From positions 1 through 46,715 of the forward strand of contig DKFD01000014.1 of NCBI GenBank assembly GCA_002452735.1: a stretch of DNA of 46,715 bases. Reading direction: 5' to 3'. The notes under the pieces are model-generated. The model was given only the letters and a program-made list of their open reading frames with translations. It had not been told where the DNA came from and did no database searches. Source of the DNA: Patescibacteria group bacterium UBA6805. Its GTDB lineage: Bacteria > Patescibacteriota > Minisyncoccia > Minisyncoccales > Minisyncoccaceae. Made by a program: the position numbers and the translations under genes. This document shows positions 8,185-15,641 of the stretch, in pieces (positions within the stretch are counted from its first letter, which is position 1; the number at the start of each line of letters is the position of its first letter).

Positions 8185-8778
8185 CTATTTCTTCAACTTG
8201 AAGCTGTTGGCAATGCCGGAGAACGTTTCCTGGTACGCCATCCAGCTGTTCTGGAGAGTGTTGAATGACATTGTCCAGACATCGTCGTCTTCGCCCTTAA
8301 TCGCCACTATTAAAATTTTGAAGCTCGCTCCCTGCTGGGTCAAGTCAACCTCAAACGCCCGGGCCGTTCTGCTGTTTATCACGGCGTCATGTTCTTGGCT
8401 GAAAACTGTGCCCGGAAGCGCTTGCTGCAGTTGGCCTTTGATGCTTTGCAGGTATTCACTCAAGCTTTTTCCCTGCAAGGTGTCGTAGCTTACGGCCACG
8501 TAGGTTTTAAAATTGATTTTTTGCGCTGCCGGGTCGCTGATTTCTTCATTGTTGTCAACAGCCATGGCCGAAGCTCCCACCGGGGGCGCGGCTTGCTGCC
8601 AGCCGACAGGAAGGCTGATTTCAAAATCATCGGTTACCAGTTTGTTCTGCGATTGTCCGGCGTCTGTCTGATTGTTTCCTCCGGCCTGATTGTTCTTTGG
8701 AAGGAAGCGATAACCGATCAATATCGCCACGATGACGATTACGACAATCAAAACAATGATCGCAACTTTGTTTTTCAT
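8185..8778 (-). CDS. Membrane-anchored extracytoplasmic protein, PsbP/DUF1795-like
   Basis: A 197-aa protein with one N-terminal transmembrane helix (residues 4-24), a Gln/Asn-rich linker (28-45), and a globular domain from about 48 to 197. The domain begins FEISLPVGWQQA and ends in ETFSGIANSFKLKK, a pattern seen in PsbP-like and DUF1795 lipoprotein domains. No Cys lipobox is present, so it is held by its helix. Function is unknown. It has its own promoter at 8805-8833. Confidence 0.75.
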   Translation of the reverse strand: MKNKVAIIVLIVVIVIVAILIGYRFLPKNNQAGGNNQTDAGQSQNKLVTDDFEISLPVGWQQAAPPVGASAMAVDNNEEISDPAAQKINFKTYVAVSYDTLQGKSLSEYLQSIKGQLQQALPGTVFSQEHDAVINSRTARAFEVDLTQQGASFKILIVAIKGEDDDVWTMSFNTLQNSWMAYQETFSGIANSFKLKK

Positions 8779-8804
8779 TATTTTATCTTTATTTTTATGC
8801 TTGG

Positions 8805-8833
8805 ATTATATCACGAAACATTTGTTAAAACAA
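8805..8833 (-). promoter_or_regulatory. Sigma70 promoter of the PsbP-like gene
   Basis: The minus strand has TTGTTT (8828-8833), a 17-base spacer, and TATAAT (8805-8810) in an extended -10 context (TGATATAAT). It overlaps the end of the preceding 41-aa reading frame and starts just after its terminator. Confidence 0.65.
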
Positions 8834-8936
8834 TAAAAAACTCACCAGATTTTGTGGTGAGACATGTGTTCATGCTCCCTGCGTAGAAAAGGCCTCCGGC
8901 CCTTGTCTCTATCAGAGATTTCCTCTTTTTTCCCAT
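8811..8936 (-). CDS. Small basic ORF (41 aa) with strong Shine-Dalgarno and internal terminator
   Basis: The ATG at 8936 follows a perfect AGGAGG at a good distance, and the frame starts 23 bases after the 60-aa membrane protein, so the two are probably co-transcribed. The peptide starts MGKKRKSLIETRAGG and has no recognised family. An intrinsic terminator (8835-8861) lies inside the frame, upstream of the stop at 8811-8813, so most transcripts should end before the stop codon. It could be a translated non-stop message or a spurious frame over a terminator. Confidence 0.4.
   Translation of the reverse strand: MGKKRKSLIETRAGGLFYAGSMNTCLTTKSGEFFIVLTNVS
8835..8861 (-). terminator. Rho-independent terminator
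   Basis: On the minus strand stem CTCACCA/TGGTGAG (7 bp, 7-base loop) is followed by TTTTTTATTG. It ends the transcript of the 60-aa and 41-aa frames and precedes the promoter of the PsbP-like gene. Confidence 0.85.
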
Positions 8937-8959
8937 GATAATCCTCCTGTTCTCCTTTC

Positions 8960-9142
8960 TCATAACGAGCAGTCTACCACGCCCATGAGTATTAGAATGA
9001 CTCCGGCGATGATTGAAATTAGAGGCGGCCAGACTGATGTGCGGTGTGTGGTCATCGTGTACGGCAGTAATACCATGAATCCTACTGCGTAACATAGAAA
9101 GCCGGCAGCCAGTTTTATCAAACCCCTTTGTTTCTTATCCAT
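8960..9142 (-). CDS. Small two-helix membrane protein (60 aa)
   Basis: A 60-aa protein with two predicted transmembrane helices (residues about 8-28 and 40-57) joined by a short polar loop, TMTTHRTSVW. A Shine-Dalgarno AGGAAG lies about 9 bases before the ATG. It follows tRNA-Lys and a structured leader, and precedes the 41-aa frame. No family was recognised; the helices and ribosome binding site make it a likely real gene. Confidence 0.65.
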   Translation of the reverse strand: MDKKQRGLIKLAAGFLCYAVGFMVLLPYTMTTHRTSVWPPLISIIAGVILILMGVVDCSL

Positions 9143-9157
9143 GATGATCTTCCTGCT

Positions 9158-9220
9158 GTCGCAACATTGGTCGCAAGCAGCTCTTTAGCAACCTGAGGCG
9201 GCCAAAAAGCTGTCTGCGAC
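9158..9220 (-). promoter_or_regulatory. Structured leader with repeated TTGCGAC
   Basis: Between tRNA-Lys and the 60-aa gene the minus strand can fold a stem GTCGCA (9215-9220) with TGCGAC (9170-9175), enclosing a second stem AGCTTTTT/AAAGAGCT. A second TTGCGAC copy (9159-9165) could compete for the same partner. This may be a switchable 5' leader or a processing site; no known riboswitch class was recognised. Confidence 0.3.
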
Positions 9221-9241
9221 ATATTTTAAAGAACTTCGCAG

Positions 9242-9314
9242 TGCCCCAAACAGGATTCGAACCTGTGACCTTCAACTTAAAAGGTTGTTGCTCTACCAGC
9301 TGAGCTATTGGGGC
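9242..9314 (-). tRNA. tRNA-Lys (TTT anticodon)
   Basis: A 73-nt cloverleaf: acceptor GCCCCAA/TTGGGGC, discriminator A73, D-arm AGCTCAGCTGGTAGAGC, anticodon loop CTTTTAA (anticodon TTT, Lys), T-arm CAGGTTCGAATCCTG. CCA is not encoded. The first base of the tRNA adjoins the dnaJ stop codon, so it is probably cut out of the dnaJ transcript. Confidence 0.96.
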
Positions 9315-10388
9315 CTAAATGCCTTCTTTTCTTAATCTTTCCAGTAATTCTTTCTGATTTTTCGTCAGTTTTGCGGGGGTTTCAATATTTAATTGGACGT
9401 ATAGGTCGCCTCTTCCCATTCCATGGAAATGAGGAATTCCTTTTCTGGAAATCTTCAATGTTCTTCCGGATTCAACTCCCTGAGGCACTTTCATGATAAG
9501 GTCTTTGTTTTCCAGGGTGGGAATTTTAATCTTGTCTCCCAAGGCAGCCTGGGAAAAAGTAATGCCTGCCTTGAAAAAGACGTCATCGCCCTTTCTTTTG
9601 AAAAATCGGTGGGGCTTGATCAGTATCCTGACGTACAAATCTCCCGGTTTTCCACCTCTTTTCCCGGCTTCACCTCCCCCTTTTACCTTAATTGTCTGGT
9701 TATTGTCAACACCAGCCGGTATTTCAATGACCAGAGCTTCTTCTTTTCTGATTCTTCCTTGTCCGCGGCAGACATTGCAAAGCACCTCGGGCTTAACTCC
9801 TTCTCCCTGGCATTCCGGGCAAATCGTGTATTGGGTAAAAGTTCCGAAAATAGTTTTCTTTATTTGCTGCACCCTTCCTTTTCCTCTGCAGGTAAAACAC
9901 TCTTTTACCTTGCTGCCTGGTTCGGCTCCGCTGCCTTCGCATCTGGCACATTTGACATTCTTGGTAATCCGTATTTCCCTTTTCTGGTCTTTTAACACGG
10001 ATTCCAGAGGAATCTCCAGGCCGATCTCAACGTCCGCTCCCTGCCTCAAATCCTCTTCTTTCTGTCTGAATCCGGAAAAGCCCTCGCCGAAAATATCAAA
10101 AATATCTTCGATTCCTTCGAATCCCTGAGAAATGTCCTCCCAGTTGAATCCGGAAAATCCTTGGGCCTGGCCGTTATTGGCGAAAGTCGTCCCGAATCTG
10201 TCGTACTGGGCTCTTTTGTCCTTGTCGGACAGAGTCTGGTAGGCCTCGTTTATTTCCTTGAACTTGCCCTCGTCTCCTCCTTTTTTGTCGGGATGATAAG
10301 TATGAGCCAGCCTGTAATAGGCCTTTTTGATTTCTTCCGGGGTTGAATTTTTGGGAACGCCCAAAATTTTGTAATAGTCTTTTTGCAT
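9315..10388 (-). CDS. dnaJ: Chaperone protein DnaJ (Hsp40)
   Basis: A 357-aa class I J-protein, the co-chaperone that loads clients on DnaK and stimulates its ATPase. The J domain (residues 1-70) has the HPD tripeptide in HTYHPDKKGG, followed by a Gly/Phe-rich stretch (FGTTFANNGQAQGFSGF). The zinc-finger domain has four CxxCxGxG-type repeats (CARCEGSG, CFTCRGKG, CPECQGEG, CNVCRGQG), then the beta-barrel client-binding domains. It lies 16 bases after dnaK in the same direction and is probably co-transcribed under CIRCE control. Confidence 0.97.
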   Translation of the reverse strand: MQKDYYKILGVPKNSTPEEIKKAYYRLAHTYHPDKKGGDEGKFKEINEAYQTLSDKDKRAQYDRFGTTFANNGQAQGFSGFNWEDISQGFEGIEDIFDIFGEGFSGFRQKEEDLRQGADVEIGLEIPLESVLKDQKREIRITKNVKCARCEGSGAEPGSKVKECFTCRGKGRVQQIKKTIFGTFTQYTICPECQGEGVKPEVLCNVCRGQGRIRKEEALVIEIPAGVDNNQTIKVKGGGEAGKRGGKPGDLYVRILIKPHRFFKRKGDDVFFKAGITFSQAALGDKIKIPTLENKDLIMKVPQGVESGRTLKISRKGIPHFHGMGRGDLYVQLNIETPAKLTKNQKELLERLRKEGI

Positions 10389-10404
10389 TTATATTAAACC
10401 CCTT

Positions 10405-12294
10405 TTATTCCTTACTCTCTTCGGTTTCCGCTTCCGGAGTATCGTTCTTCTTCTCTTCTTCTTTGGGCTGGTTATACATCTGCGACCCGATTTTCTGAAG
10501 AGTCTGGGACAACGCCTCCGTTTTGCTCTTTATCTCCTCCATATTATCACTTTCCCCGGCTTTTTTCAAATCGGAAACCTTTTCTTCGACTTCTTTCTTA
10601 AGCTCCGGAGAGATTTTGTCTCCCACGTCCTTAAGGGTTTTCTCGGAATTGTAAACCAGATTTTCCGCCACGTTCTTGGCTTCAATCAACTGTTTTTTCT
10701 TTTCGTCTTCGGCGGCGTGCACCTCTGCTTCTTTTTTCATTTTCTCAATATCTTCTTTGGACAATCCGATTGAGCCCTCAACTTTGATTGACTGGGACTT
10801 GCTGGTTGCTTTGTCCAGAGCGATGACAGTCAGGATGCCGCTGGCGTCAATGTCGAATTTGACCTCAACCTGGGGAATGCCTCTGGCCGCGGGCGGGATT
10901 CCGTCCAAAATGAATTTACCCAGCGACCTGTTGTCGTGAGCCATGGGCCTTTCTCCCTGCAAAACATTGATTTCCACCGAGGTCTGATTGTCGGCGGCGG
11001 TAGAAAAGACCTGGGACTGGGAAGTGGGAATGGTGGTGTTCTTGGCAATCATTACGGTGTTTACCCCGCCGTAGGTTTCGATTCCCAGAGACAAGGGCAA
11101 AACATCCAAAAGCAGAACACTCTTGATGTCTCCTTCCGGGGTCCTTCCTTCTTCTTTGGCCGTCAATATTTCCGCCTCAATGGCTGCGCCGACCGCCACC
11201 ACTTCTTCGGGATTGATTGATTTGTTCGGTTCTTTGTTGAAAAATTCTTTTACTTTTTCCCTGACCAAAGGAATTAAGGTGGTTCCTCCGACCAGAATCA
11301 CTTCGTCAACTTCGCCCTTTTCCATTTTTATCTCTTTAAGGGTTTTATCCACTCTTTCAATTGACCTTTCCACCAAATCCTTGTTCATTGATTCAAGCTG
11401 GGCCCGGGTCAGCTTGTAGTCAAGATGCTTCGGGCCCTCGCTGTCCGAAGTGATGAAAGGAAGATTGATGTTTGTCTCCAAAGCGGAAGAAAGCTCTGTC
11501 TTAGCCTTCTCGGCCGCTTCTTTCAGTCTTTGCAGAGCCAAAGGGTCTTTGCTTAAATCAATTCCTTGGTCTTTTTTGAATTCGCTCAAAATCCAGTCAA
11601 TTACTCTCTGGTCAAAGTCGTTTCCTCCCAGATGAGCTTCTCCTCCAGTGGCCAACACTTCAACCGTGTCCGGAGAAACGTTCAGAATGGTAACGTCGAA
11701 AGTGCCTCCGCCAAAATCGTAGACCAGCACTTTTTTGGGTTCTTTTTTGCCGAAACCGTAAGCCAGAGCCGCGGCCGTGGGTTCGTTAATCACCCTTAAA
11801 ACGTTCAGCCCGGCGATTTCTCCGGCGGCTTTGGTGGCTTTTCTTTGCGAGTCGTCAAAATTGGCCGGGCAGGTGATGACCACGCTGGTAATCTTTTCTC
11901 CCAACTTTTCTTCGGCATCAGCTTTGATTTTCTGCAGAATCATTGCCGACACTTCGATGGCCGTATACCACTTGTCTCCTATTTTTATCTCCACTCCGCC
12001 GTCCTGCCTTTCTCTTGTTTCGTAAGACAGAAGCTTCAATTCTTTCTGGACTTCGGGGTCGGAAAATCTTCGGCCGATGAATCTCTTTACCGAGGAAACG
12101 GTGTTTTTGGGGTTGGTGACAGCCTGCCTTTGAGCCAGAACTCCCACCACTCTTTCCCCTCCCTTGGTCAAAGCGACTATGGAGGGGGTTAAAATGGAAC
12201 CCTCCCTGTTCTCCAGGGCTTTGGGTTCTCCGTTAACGATGGAAGCGTATTTTGTTATGGCTGTTCCCAAGTCAATACCTAAAACTTTAGTCAT
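10405..12294 (-). CDS. dnaK: Molecular chaperone DnaK (Hsp70)
   Basis: A 629-aa Hsp70. The N-terminal ATPase domain has GIDLGTA (the usual family form is GTDLGT), VYDFGGGTFDVTIL and ILVGGTTLIPLVR. The substrate-binding domain includes LLDVLPLSLGIET and INVLQGERPMA, and the helical lid ends in an acidic Lys/Glu-rich tail. It folds nascent and stress-damaged proteins with DnaJ and GrpE. Its promoter overlaps a CIRCE operator at 12336-12362, so HrcA repression is expected. Confidence 0.98.
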   Translation of the reverse strand: MTKVLGIDLGTAITKYASIVNGEPKALENREGSILTPSIVALTKGGERVVGVLAQRQAVTNPKNTVSSVKRFIGRRFSDPEVQKELKLLSYETRERQDGGVEIKIGDKWYTAIEVSAMILQKIKADAEEKLGEKITSVVITCPANFDDSQRKATKAAGEIAGLNVLRVINEPTAAALAYGFGKKEPKKVLVYDFGGGTFDVTILNVSPDTVEVLATGGEAHLGGNDFDQRVIDWILSEFKKDQGIDLSKDPLALQRLKEAAEKAKTELSSALETNINLPFITSDSEGPKHLDYKLTRAQLESMNKDLVERSIERVDKTLKEIKMEKGEVDEVILVGGTTLIPLVREKVKEFFNKEPNKSINPEEVVAVGAAIEAEILTAKEEGRTPEGDIKSVLLLDVLPLSLGIETYGGVNTVMIAKNTTIPTSQSQVFSTAADNQTSVEINVLQGERPMAHDNRSLGKFILDGIPPAARGIPQVEVKFDIDASGILTVIALDKATSKSQSIKVEGSIGLSKEDIEKMKKEAEVHAAEDEKKKQLIEAKNVAENLVYNSEKTLKDVGDKISPELKKEVEEKVSDLKKAGESDNMEEIKSKTEALSQTLQKIGSQMYNQPKEEEKKNDTPEAETEESKE

Positions 12295-12324
12295 GGTTTT
12301 ACGAGAATTATTATTACAAAGAAT

Positions 12325-12353
12325 ATTTTATCCGATTAGCACTCAAATGTCAA
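12325..12353 (-). promoter_or_regulatory. Sigma70 promoter of dnaK-dnaJ
   Basis: The minus strand has TTGACA (12348-12353), a 17-base spacer and TAAAAT (12325-12330), giving a 5' leader of about 25 bases. The -35 box lies inside the CIRCE spacer, and one CIRCE half-site fills part of the promoter spacer, so a bound repressor would block polymerase directly. Confidence 0.85.
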
Positions 12354-12362
12354 GAGTGATAA
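12336..12362. promoter_or_regulatory. CIRCE operator (HrcA binding site)
   Basis: TTAGCACTC, 9 bases, GAGTGATAA: the canonical TTAGCACTC-N9-GAGTGCTAA with a single mismatch. It sits between grpE (its stop begins at the next base) and dnaK, and an HrcA-type repressor is encoded upstream at 12814-13506. Confidence 0.92.
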
Positions 12363-12821
12363 TCAGCTTTTTAATTTATTTACTTTGACTTTCGCTGGTC
12401 TGATAACCGTTCCTTTGAACTGGTATCCTTTTCCCACCTCTTCGGCTATGGTTCCCTCTTCGCTTTCGCTGGCTACTTCTTCCACGGCTTCATGCAGGTA
12501 CGGATTGAATTCCTTGGTGCAGGGTATTTCTTCAACGTCTTCGCTTTTCAGGAATTCTTCCAGTTGTTTTTTGATTAAAAGCAGGCCCTTGACGCTCTTA
12601 TTCTCTTTCTCTTCCGGAGGAATGGTTTTCTCGGCCAGAGAAAAGCTGTCCAGGATAGGGATGATTCTTAAAAGCAGGTCTTCTTTCATGGCTTCCGCAA
12701 TTTCCGCCAATCTTTCTCCTTCTTTTTTCTTGTAATTGATAAAATCTGCTTTTTCCCTTTGCCAGCCGGAAAAGAATTCCTGTTTTTTCTTTTCACATTC
12801 TTCTAGTTGTTTTTTAGTCAT
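12363..12821 (-). CDS. grpE: Nucleotide exchange factor GrpE
   Basis: A 152-aa GrpE, which releases ADP from DnaK. A long N-terminal coiled coil (residues 1-80, highly charged, with REKADFINYKKK) leads to a helical part (LLLRIIPILDSFSLAEK) and the C-terminal beta domain with the signature FNPYLHEAVEEV and VGKGYQFKGTVIRPAKVKV. The ATG overlaps the hrcA end by 8 bases, so the two are translated from one message. Confidence 0.95.
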   Translation of the reverse strand: MTKKQLEECEKKKQEFFSGWQREKADFINYKKKEGERLAEIAEAMKEDLLLRIIPILDSFSLAEKTIPPEEKENKSVKGLLLIKKQLEEFLKSEDVEEIPCTKEFNPYLHEAVEEVASESEEGTIAEEVGKGYQFKGTVIRPAKVKVNKLKS

Positions 12822-13506
12822 GTAATTCTTCTAAAAATTTATTCAACGAATGCATCAAGCGGATGTTTTTGTCGTAATCCATTCTCTTGGGTCCGGCCAA
12901 TACAATCAAAGCTTCGTCGTCCAGAGAGTATTTTGAGCAAATCAAGCTCAGATTGTTCATTCCCGGCAAAGGGATTTCCTTTCCAATAAAGACCTTGATG
13001 GGCGCATCGAACTCAAGTTTTTTCGCGTTTTCCTCAAAAGCGTCAAGAAAGCTGATAAAGCTGGAAATGAATTTGCGGTTGGAGAATTCCGGCTCTTTTG
13101 ATATTTCTTCCCAGCCCGCTTGCCAGGACAGCTGGCGGTGAAGAAAATGGAAAGCGGAAAACATGGAAGAGGCCTCGGCCAAATATTTGGTCAGGCCCGA
13201 AGCCAGTTCAAATTCGTTGTCATAATCCTCGATTAAACTCTTCGGTTCTCTTTCTTTTTCATTCCTTTTCAAAAGCTCGTCGACGAAAAGGCGGTAAGCC
13301 CTGTCCGTGGGGATTCGGCCGGCCGAGGTGTGGGGCTGTTCCAAATACCCCCCTTTTATCAATGACTGCAATTCAATTCTTATGGCCGAAGGGCAAATGC
13401 CGAAATCGTATTTGTCGGCCAAAAAATCAGAGCCAACTGGTTCGGCTGTTTTAATGTATTCCCTGATTAGACAATTGAGTATTTGGTTTTGCCTGTCGGT
13501 AATCAT
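12814..13506 (-). CDS. hrcA: Heat-inducible transcription repressor HrcA (short form)
   Basis: The N-terminal winged-helix domain is clear: TDRQNQILNCLIREYIKTAE, PVGSDFLADKYDFGICPSAI and GYLEQPHTSAGRIPTDRAYR all match the HrcA signature. At 230 aa it is about 100 residues shorter than typical HrcA; the central GAF-like and dimerisation parts are reduced but a C-terminal ligand-type domain remains. It should repress the heat-shock genes through CIRCE at 12336-12362. A degenerate second site overlaps its own promoter. The -10 box ends 7 bases before the ATG, so the mRNA may be leaderless. Confidence 0.9.
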   Translation of the reverse strand: MITDRQNQILNCLIREYIKTAEPVGSDFLADKYDFGICPSAIRIELQSLIKGGYLEQPHTSAGRIPTDRAYRLFVDELLKRNEKEREPKSLIEDYDNEFELASGLTKYLAEASSMFSAFHFLHRQLSWQAGWEEISKEPEFSNRKFISSFISFLDAFEENAKKLEFDAPIKVFIGKEIPLPGMNNLSLICSKYSLDDEALIVLAGPKRMDYDKNIRLMHSLNKFLEELHD

Positions 13507-13513
13507 CGGCTGA

Positions 13514-13541
13514 ATTATACCACAATGTTTTTATCAGTCAA
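13514..13541 (-). promoter_or_regulatory. Sigma70 promoter of hrcA-grpE
   Basis: The minus strand has TTGACT (13536-13541), a 16-base spacer and a perfect TATAAT (13514-13519). The expected start site falls on or next to the ATG at 13506. Confidence 0.8.
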
Positions 13542-13557
13542 GACAAGAGAGTGCCAT
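13531..13557. promoter_or_regulatory. Degenerate CIRCE-like site at the hrcA promoter
   Basis: TTATCAGTC, 9 bases, GAGTGCCAT: the left half matches 7 of 9 CIRCE positions and the right half also 7 of 9, with the correct 9-base spacer. It overlaps the -35 box of hrcA. This is suggestive of weak autoregulation, not proof. Confidence 0.5.
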
Positions 13558-14240
13558 TATTCCAGATAATATCTGTTGATTACTTTCAAGTTCTCGTCCA
13601 GCTCGTAAACCAAGGGCATGCCCATGGGTATTTCCGTTTCGGCGATTTCTTCTCCGGAAACGTTTTCCAGAATTTTTACCATTGCCCTGATGCTGTTCCC
13701 GTGGGCCGAGACAATGATTTTCTTCCCCTGCTTGATGCCGGGAATTATTTCATTCTCCAAATACGGCAGAACCCTGGCCTCGGTGTCTTTCAGGCTTTCG
13801 GCCAAAGGAATTTCTTCTTCTTTTAATCCTTTGTATTTTTCATCCTTGCCCGGATGCATCTCGCTGTCCCTGGTTATGGCCGGAGGCCTGGTTTCATAAC
13901 TTCTTCGCCAGAGCTTGAATTTCTCTTCCCCGTATTTTTCCTTGATGTCATCTTTATTCTGTCCCTGGAGAGCTCCGTAAAACCTTTCATTCAGGCGCCA
14001 AGATTGCTCGACGGGAATTTCCAGCTCCATTTCCTTCAAAATTATGTCCAGAGTGTCAATCGCTCTTTTAAGAACAGAAGTGTAGGCCAGGTCAAAAACA
14101 AAACCTTTTTCCTTGAGGAGTTTTCCCGCTTTCCTGGCTTCTTCCTCTCCTTTTTCCGAAAGGCCCACGTCAATCCAGCCCGTAAAGATGTTTTCTTTGT
14201 TCCAGACGCTTTCTCCGTGCCTGATGACGACTAATTTCAT
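13557..14240 (-). CDS. gpmA: 2,3-bisphosphoglycerate-dependent phosphoglycerate mutase
   Basis: A 227-aa histidine phosphatase superfamily enzyme of glycolysis, interconverting 3- and 2-phosphoglycerate. The phosphohistidine motif is RHGESVWN (His8), with downstream NIFTGWIDVGLSEKG, RLNERFYGALQG, RRSYETRPP and the second catalytic His in SAHGNSIRAMVK. Length is slightly under the usual 230-250. Its promoter is divergent from the pcm side, and its stop reaches the CIRCE-like site of hrcA. Confidence 0.96.
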   Translation of the reverse strand: MKLVVIRHGESVWNKENIFTGWIDVGLSEKGEEEARKAGKLLKEKGFVFDLAYTSVLKRAIDTLDIILKEMELEIPVEQSWRLNERFYGALQGQNKDDIKEKYGEEKFKLWRRSYETRPPAITRDSEMHPGKDEKYKGLKEEEIPLAESLKDTEARVLPYLENEIIPGIKQGKKIIVSAHGNSIRAMVKILENVSGEEIAETEIPMGMPLVYELDENLKVINRYYLE

Positions 14241-14249
14241 ATTACCGCC

Positions 14250-14277
14250 ATTTTACCAGAAATATGGAAAAAGACAA
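14250..14277 (-). promoter_or_regulatory. Sigma70 promoter of gpmA
   Basis: The minus strand has TTGTCT (14272-14277), a 16-base spacer and TAAAAT (14250-14255), ending 9 bases before the ATG. A leaderless or very short-leader transcript is expected. Confidence 0.65.
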
Positions 14278-14320
14278 CCAAGACTTTTTTCTTTCTCTTA
14301 ATTTTGCTATTATATTCTTA

Positions 14321-14917
14321 ATGGAAGACTTGTCTTATTTGGAATATACTATTTTGCGTACCGGAAGCATTATTGCCGCTTTTAGGGCCGTTGACCGCAA
14401 AGATTTTGTTTTGAAAGAATGCGAAAAAGAGGCTTACGGCGACTACCCCTTGCCCATTGGCTTCGGCCAGACCATTTCCCAGCCCACCACAGTGGCTTTT
14501 ATGCTGGAACTGCTTCAACCTCAAAAAGGAGAAAAGATTCTTGACGTCGGTTCGGGTTCGGGCTGGACTACGGCTCTTCTGGCTCATATCACGGGCAGGA
14601 AAGGAAAGGTTTTCGGCGTAGAGAAAATTCCTGAGTTGGTTTCATTGGGAAAAAATAATCTGGCCAAGCATGATTTTCCCAATGCCGAGATACGGGAAGC
14701 CGGGAAAGAACTGGGATTGCCTCAAGAAGCTCCCTTTGACAGGATTCTCGTTTCAGCTTCGGCCAGGACCATTCCCGAAGAGTTAATCGGGCAATTGAAA
14801 AAAGGAGGGGTTATGGTGATACCGGTCGATAACGATGTTTTGAGAATAGAAAAGATTTCAAACAAAGAGAATAAAATACAAAGATTTGAGGGCTTTGTAT
14901 TCGTGCCCTTGGTCTGA
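14321..14917 (+). CDS. pcm: Protein-L-isoaspartate O-methyltransferase
   Basis: A 198-aa class I SAM methyltransferase that repairs isoaspartyl residues in aged proteins. The PCMT signature is present: a substrate region AYGDYPLPIGFGQTISQPTTV, SAM motif I ILDVGSGSGWTTALLA, motif post I VFGVEKIPELV, and LGLPQEAPFDRILVSASART. The ATG at 14321 is preferred to upstream in-frame starts because homologues begin near this point and a TATATT sequence lies 4 bases before it, which suggests a leaderless message. Confidence 0.93.
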   Translation: MEDLSYLEYTILRTGSIIAAFRAVDRKDFVLKECEKEAYGDYPLPIGFGQTISQPTTVAFMLELLQPQKGEKILDVGSGSGWTTALLAHITGRKGKVFGVEKIPELVSLGKNNLAKHDFPNAEIREAGKELGLPQEAPFDRILVSASARTIPEELIGQLKKGGVMVIPVDNDVLRIEKISNKENKIQRFEGFVFVPLV

Positions 14918-14918
14918 T

Positions 14919-14947
14919 TTGACGTTTTTACTTTTTTGTCGTATTGT
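14919..14947 (+). promoter_or_regulatory. Sigma70 promoter of the 45-aa gene
   Basis: TTGACG (14919-14924), 17-base spacer, TATTGT (14942-14947). It begins right after the pcm stop and lies 34 bases before the next ATG. Confidence 0.6.
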
Positions 14948-14981
14948 ATCACTGTTCTTTTAAATTCAGGGAAGAGAGAAA

Positions 14982-15119
14982 ATGAAACCGAAGCTTAATC
15001 TCGGAGACGTTGTCCTTGTGTTGCATTACGAAATTTATCCAAACACTAAAAAGGCCCTGGCCGCTGCCAAAGAGATCGGCTTGGACAAGGAAAACACGTT
15101 AATACTAAGGATCAAATAA
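14982..15119 (+). CDS. Small protein of unknown function (45 aa)
   Basis: A short frame with its own promoter, a purine-rich ribosome binding site (AGGGAAGAG) about 8 bases before the ATG, and a terminator 26 bases after its stop, so it looks like an independent gene. The peptide starts MKPKLNLGDVVLVLHYE and ends TLILRIK; it is charged, has no transmembrane segment and matches no family I know. Confidence 0.65.
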   Translation: MKPKLNLGDVVLVLHYEIYPNTKKALAAAKEIGLDKENTLILRIK

Positions 15120-15144
15120 ACAGTTCCTTGGAAATTATAAAATC

Positions 15145-15166
15145 CCACTTTTCAGTGGTTTTTGTT
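15145..15166 (+). terminator. Rho-independent terminator
   Basis: Stem CCACT/AGTGG with a TTTTC-like loop followed by TTTTTGTTT. It ends the transcript of the 45-aa gene and faces the zincin gene from the other strand. Confidence 0.75.
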
Positions 15167-15177
15167 TATCTCCGGTG

Positions 15178-15555
15178 TTAAAACGACCTTCGGCGCGATT
15201 CGGCTTCTTTTACTTTTTTTTCGTCCATGCCGAAATGATGGGCAATTTCATGCCAAACCGTGTCTTTGACGATTTTCCTGATTTCTTCCTCGGATTGAGC
15301 CAATTTTTCAATAGGATTTTTAAAGATGGTTATTTTATCCGGCAGAACCTGGCCGTATCCCCATCTTTCTGTTTTGGGAATCCCCTCGTACAAACCGAAA
15401 AGAGAGTAGCCGCTGCCGATATTCAGTTTTTTTAATTGGGTTTGGGTCGGTTCTTCCTCGATAACGATATCAACGTTATTTAATTTTTCCAAGAATTTTT
15501 TGGGAATGGCGCCAATCCCCCCTTTAACCAGTTTTTCAAAATGTTCAATCTTCAT
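15178..15555 (-). CDS. Zincin-like metallopeptidase (PF06262-type)
   Basis: A 125-aa small metallopeptidase-like protein with the zinc motif HEIAHHFGMDE (HExxH plus a downstream Asp/Glu) near residue 108. It also has the family context FGLYEGIPKTERWGYGQVLPDKITIF. This family is widespread in actinobacteria and CPR, and its substrates are unknown. The start at 15555 gives MKIEHFEKLV, which fits the family better than two extra upstream Met codons. The C-terminus is Arg-rich (ESRRRSF). Confidence 0.85.
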   Translation of the reverse strand: MKIEHFEKLVKGGIGAIPKKFLEKLNNVDIVIEEEPTQTQLKKLNIGSGYSLFGLYEGIPKTERWGYGQVLPDKITIFKNPIEKLAQSEEEIRKIVKDTVWHEIAHHFGMDEKKVKEAESRRRSF

Positions 15556-15602
15556 ATACATCAATGATAGCAGAAAACCGCCGAATTGGGTATAAATGGG
15601 GA

Positions 15603-15631
15603 TTGTTTAAAATGCAAGACATAAGTATAAT
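15603..15631 (+). promoter_or_regulatory. Sigma70 promoter of bioY
   Basis: TTGTTT (15603-15608), 17-base spacer, perfect TATAAT (15626-15631), 10 bases before the bioY ATG. Confidence 0.75.
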
Positions 15632-15641
15632 TAAAGAATAA

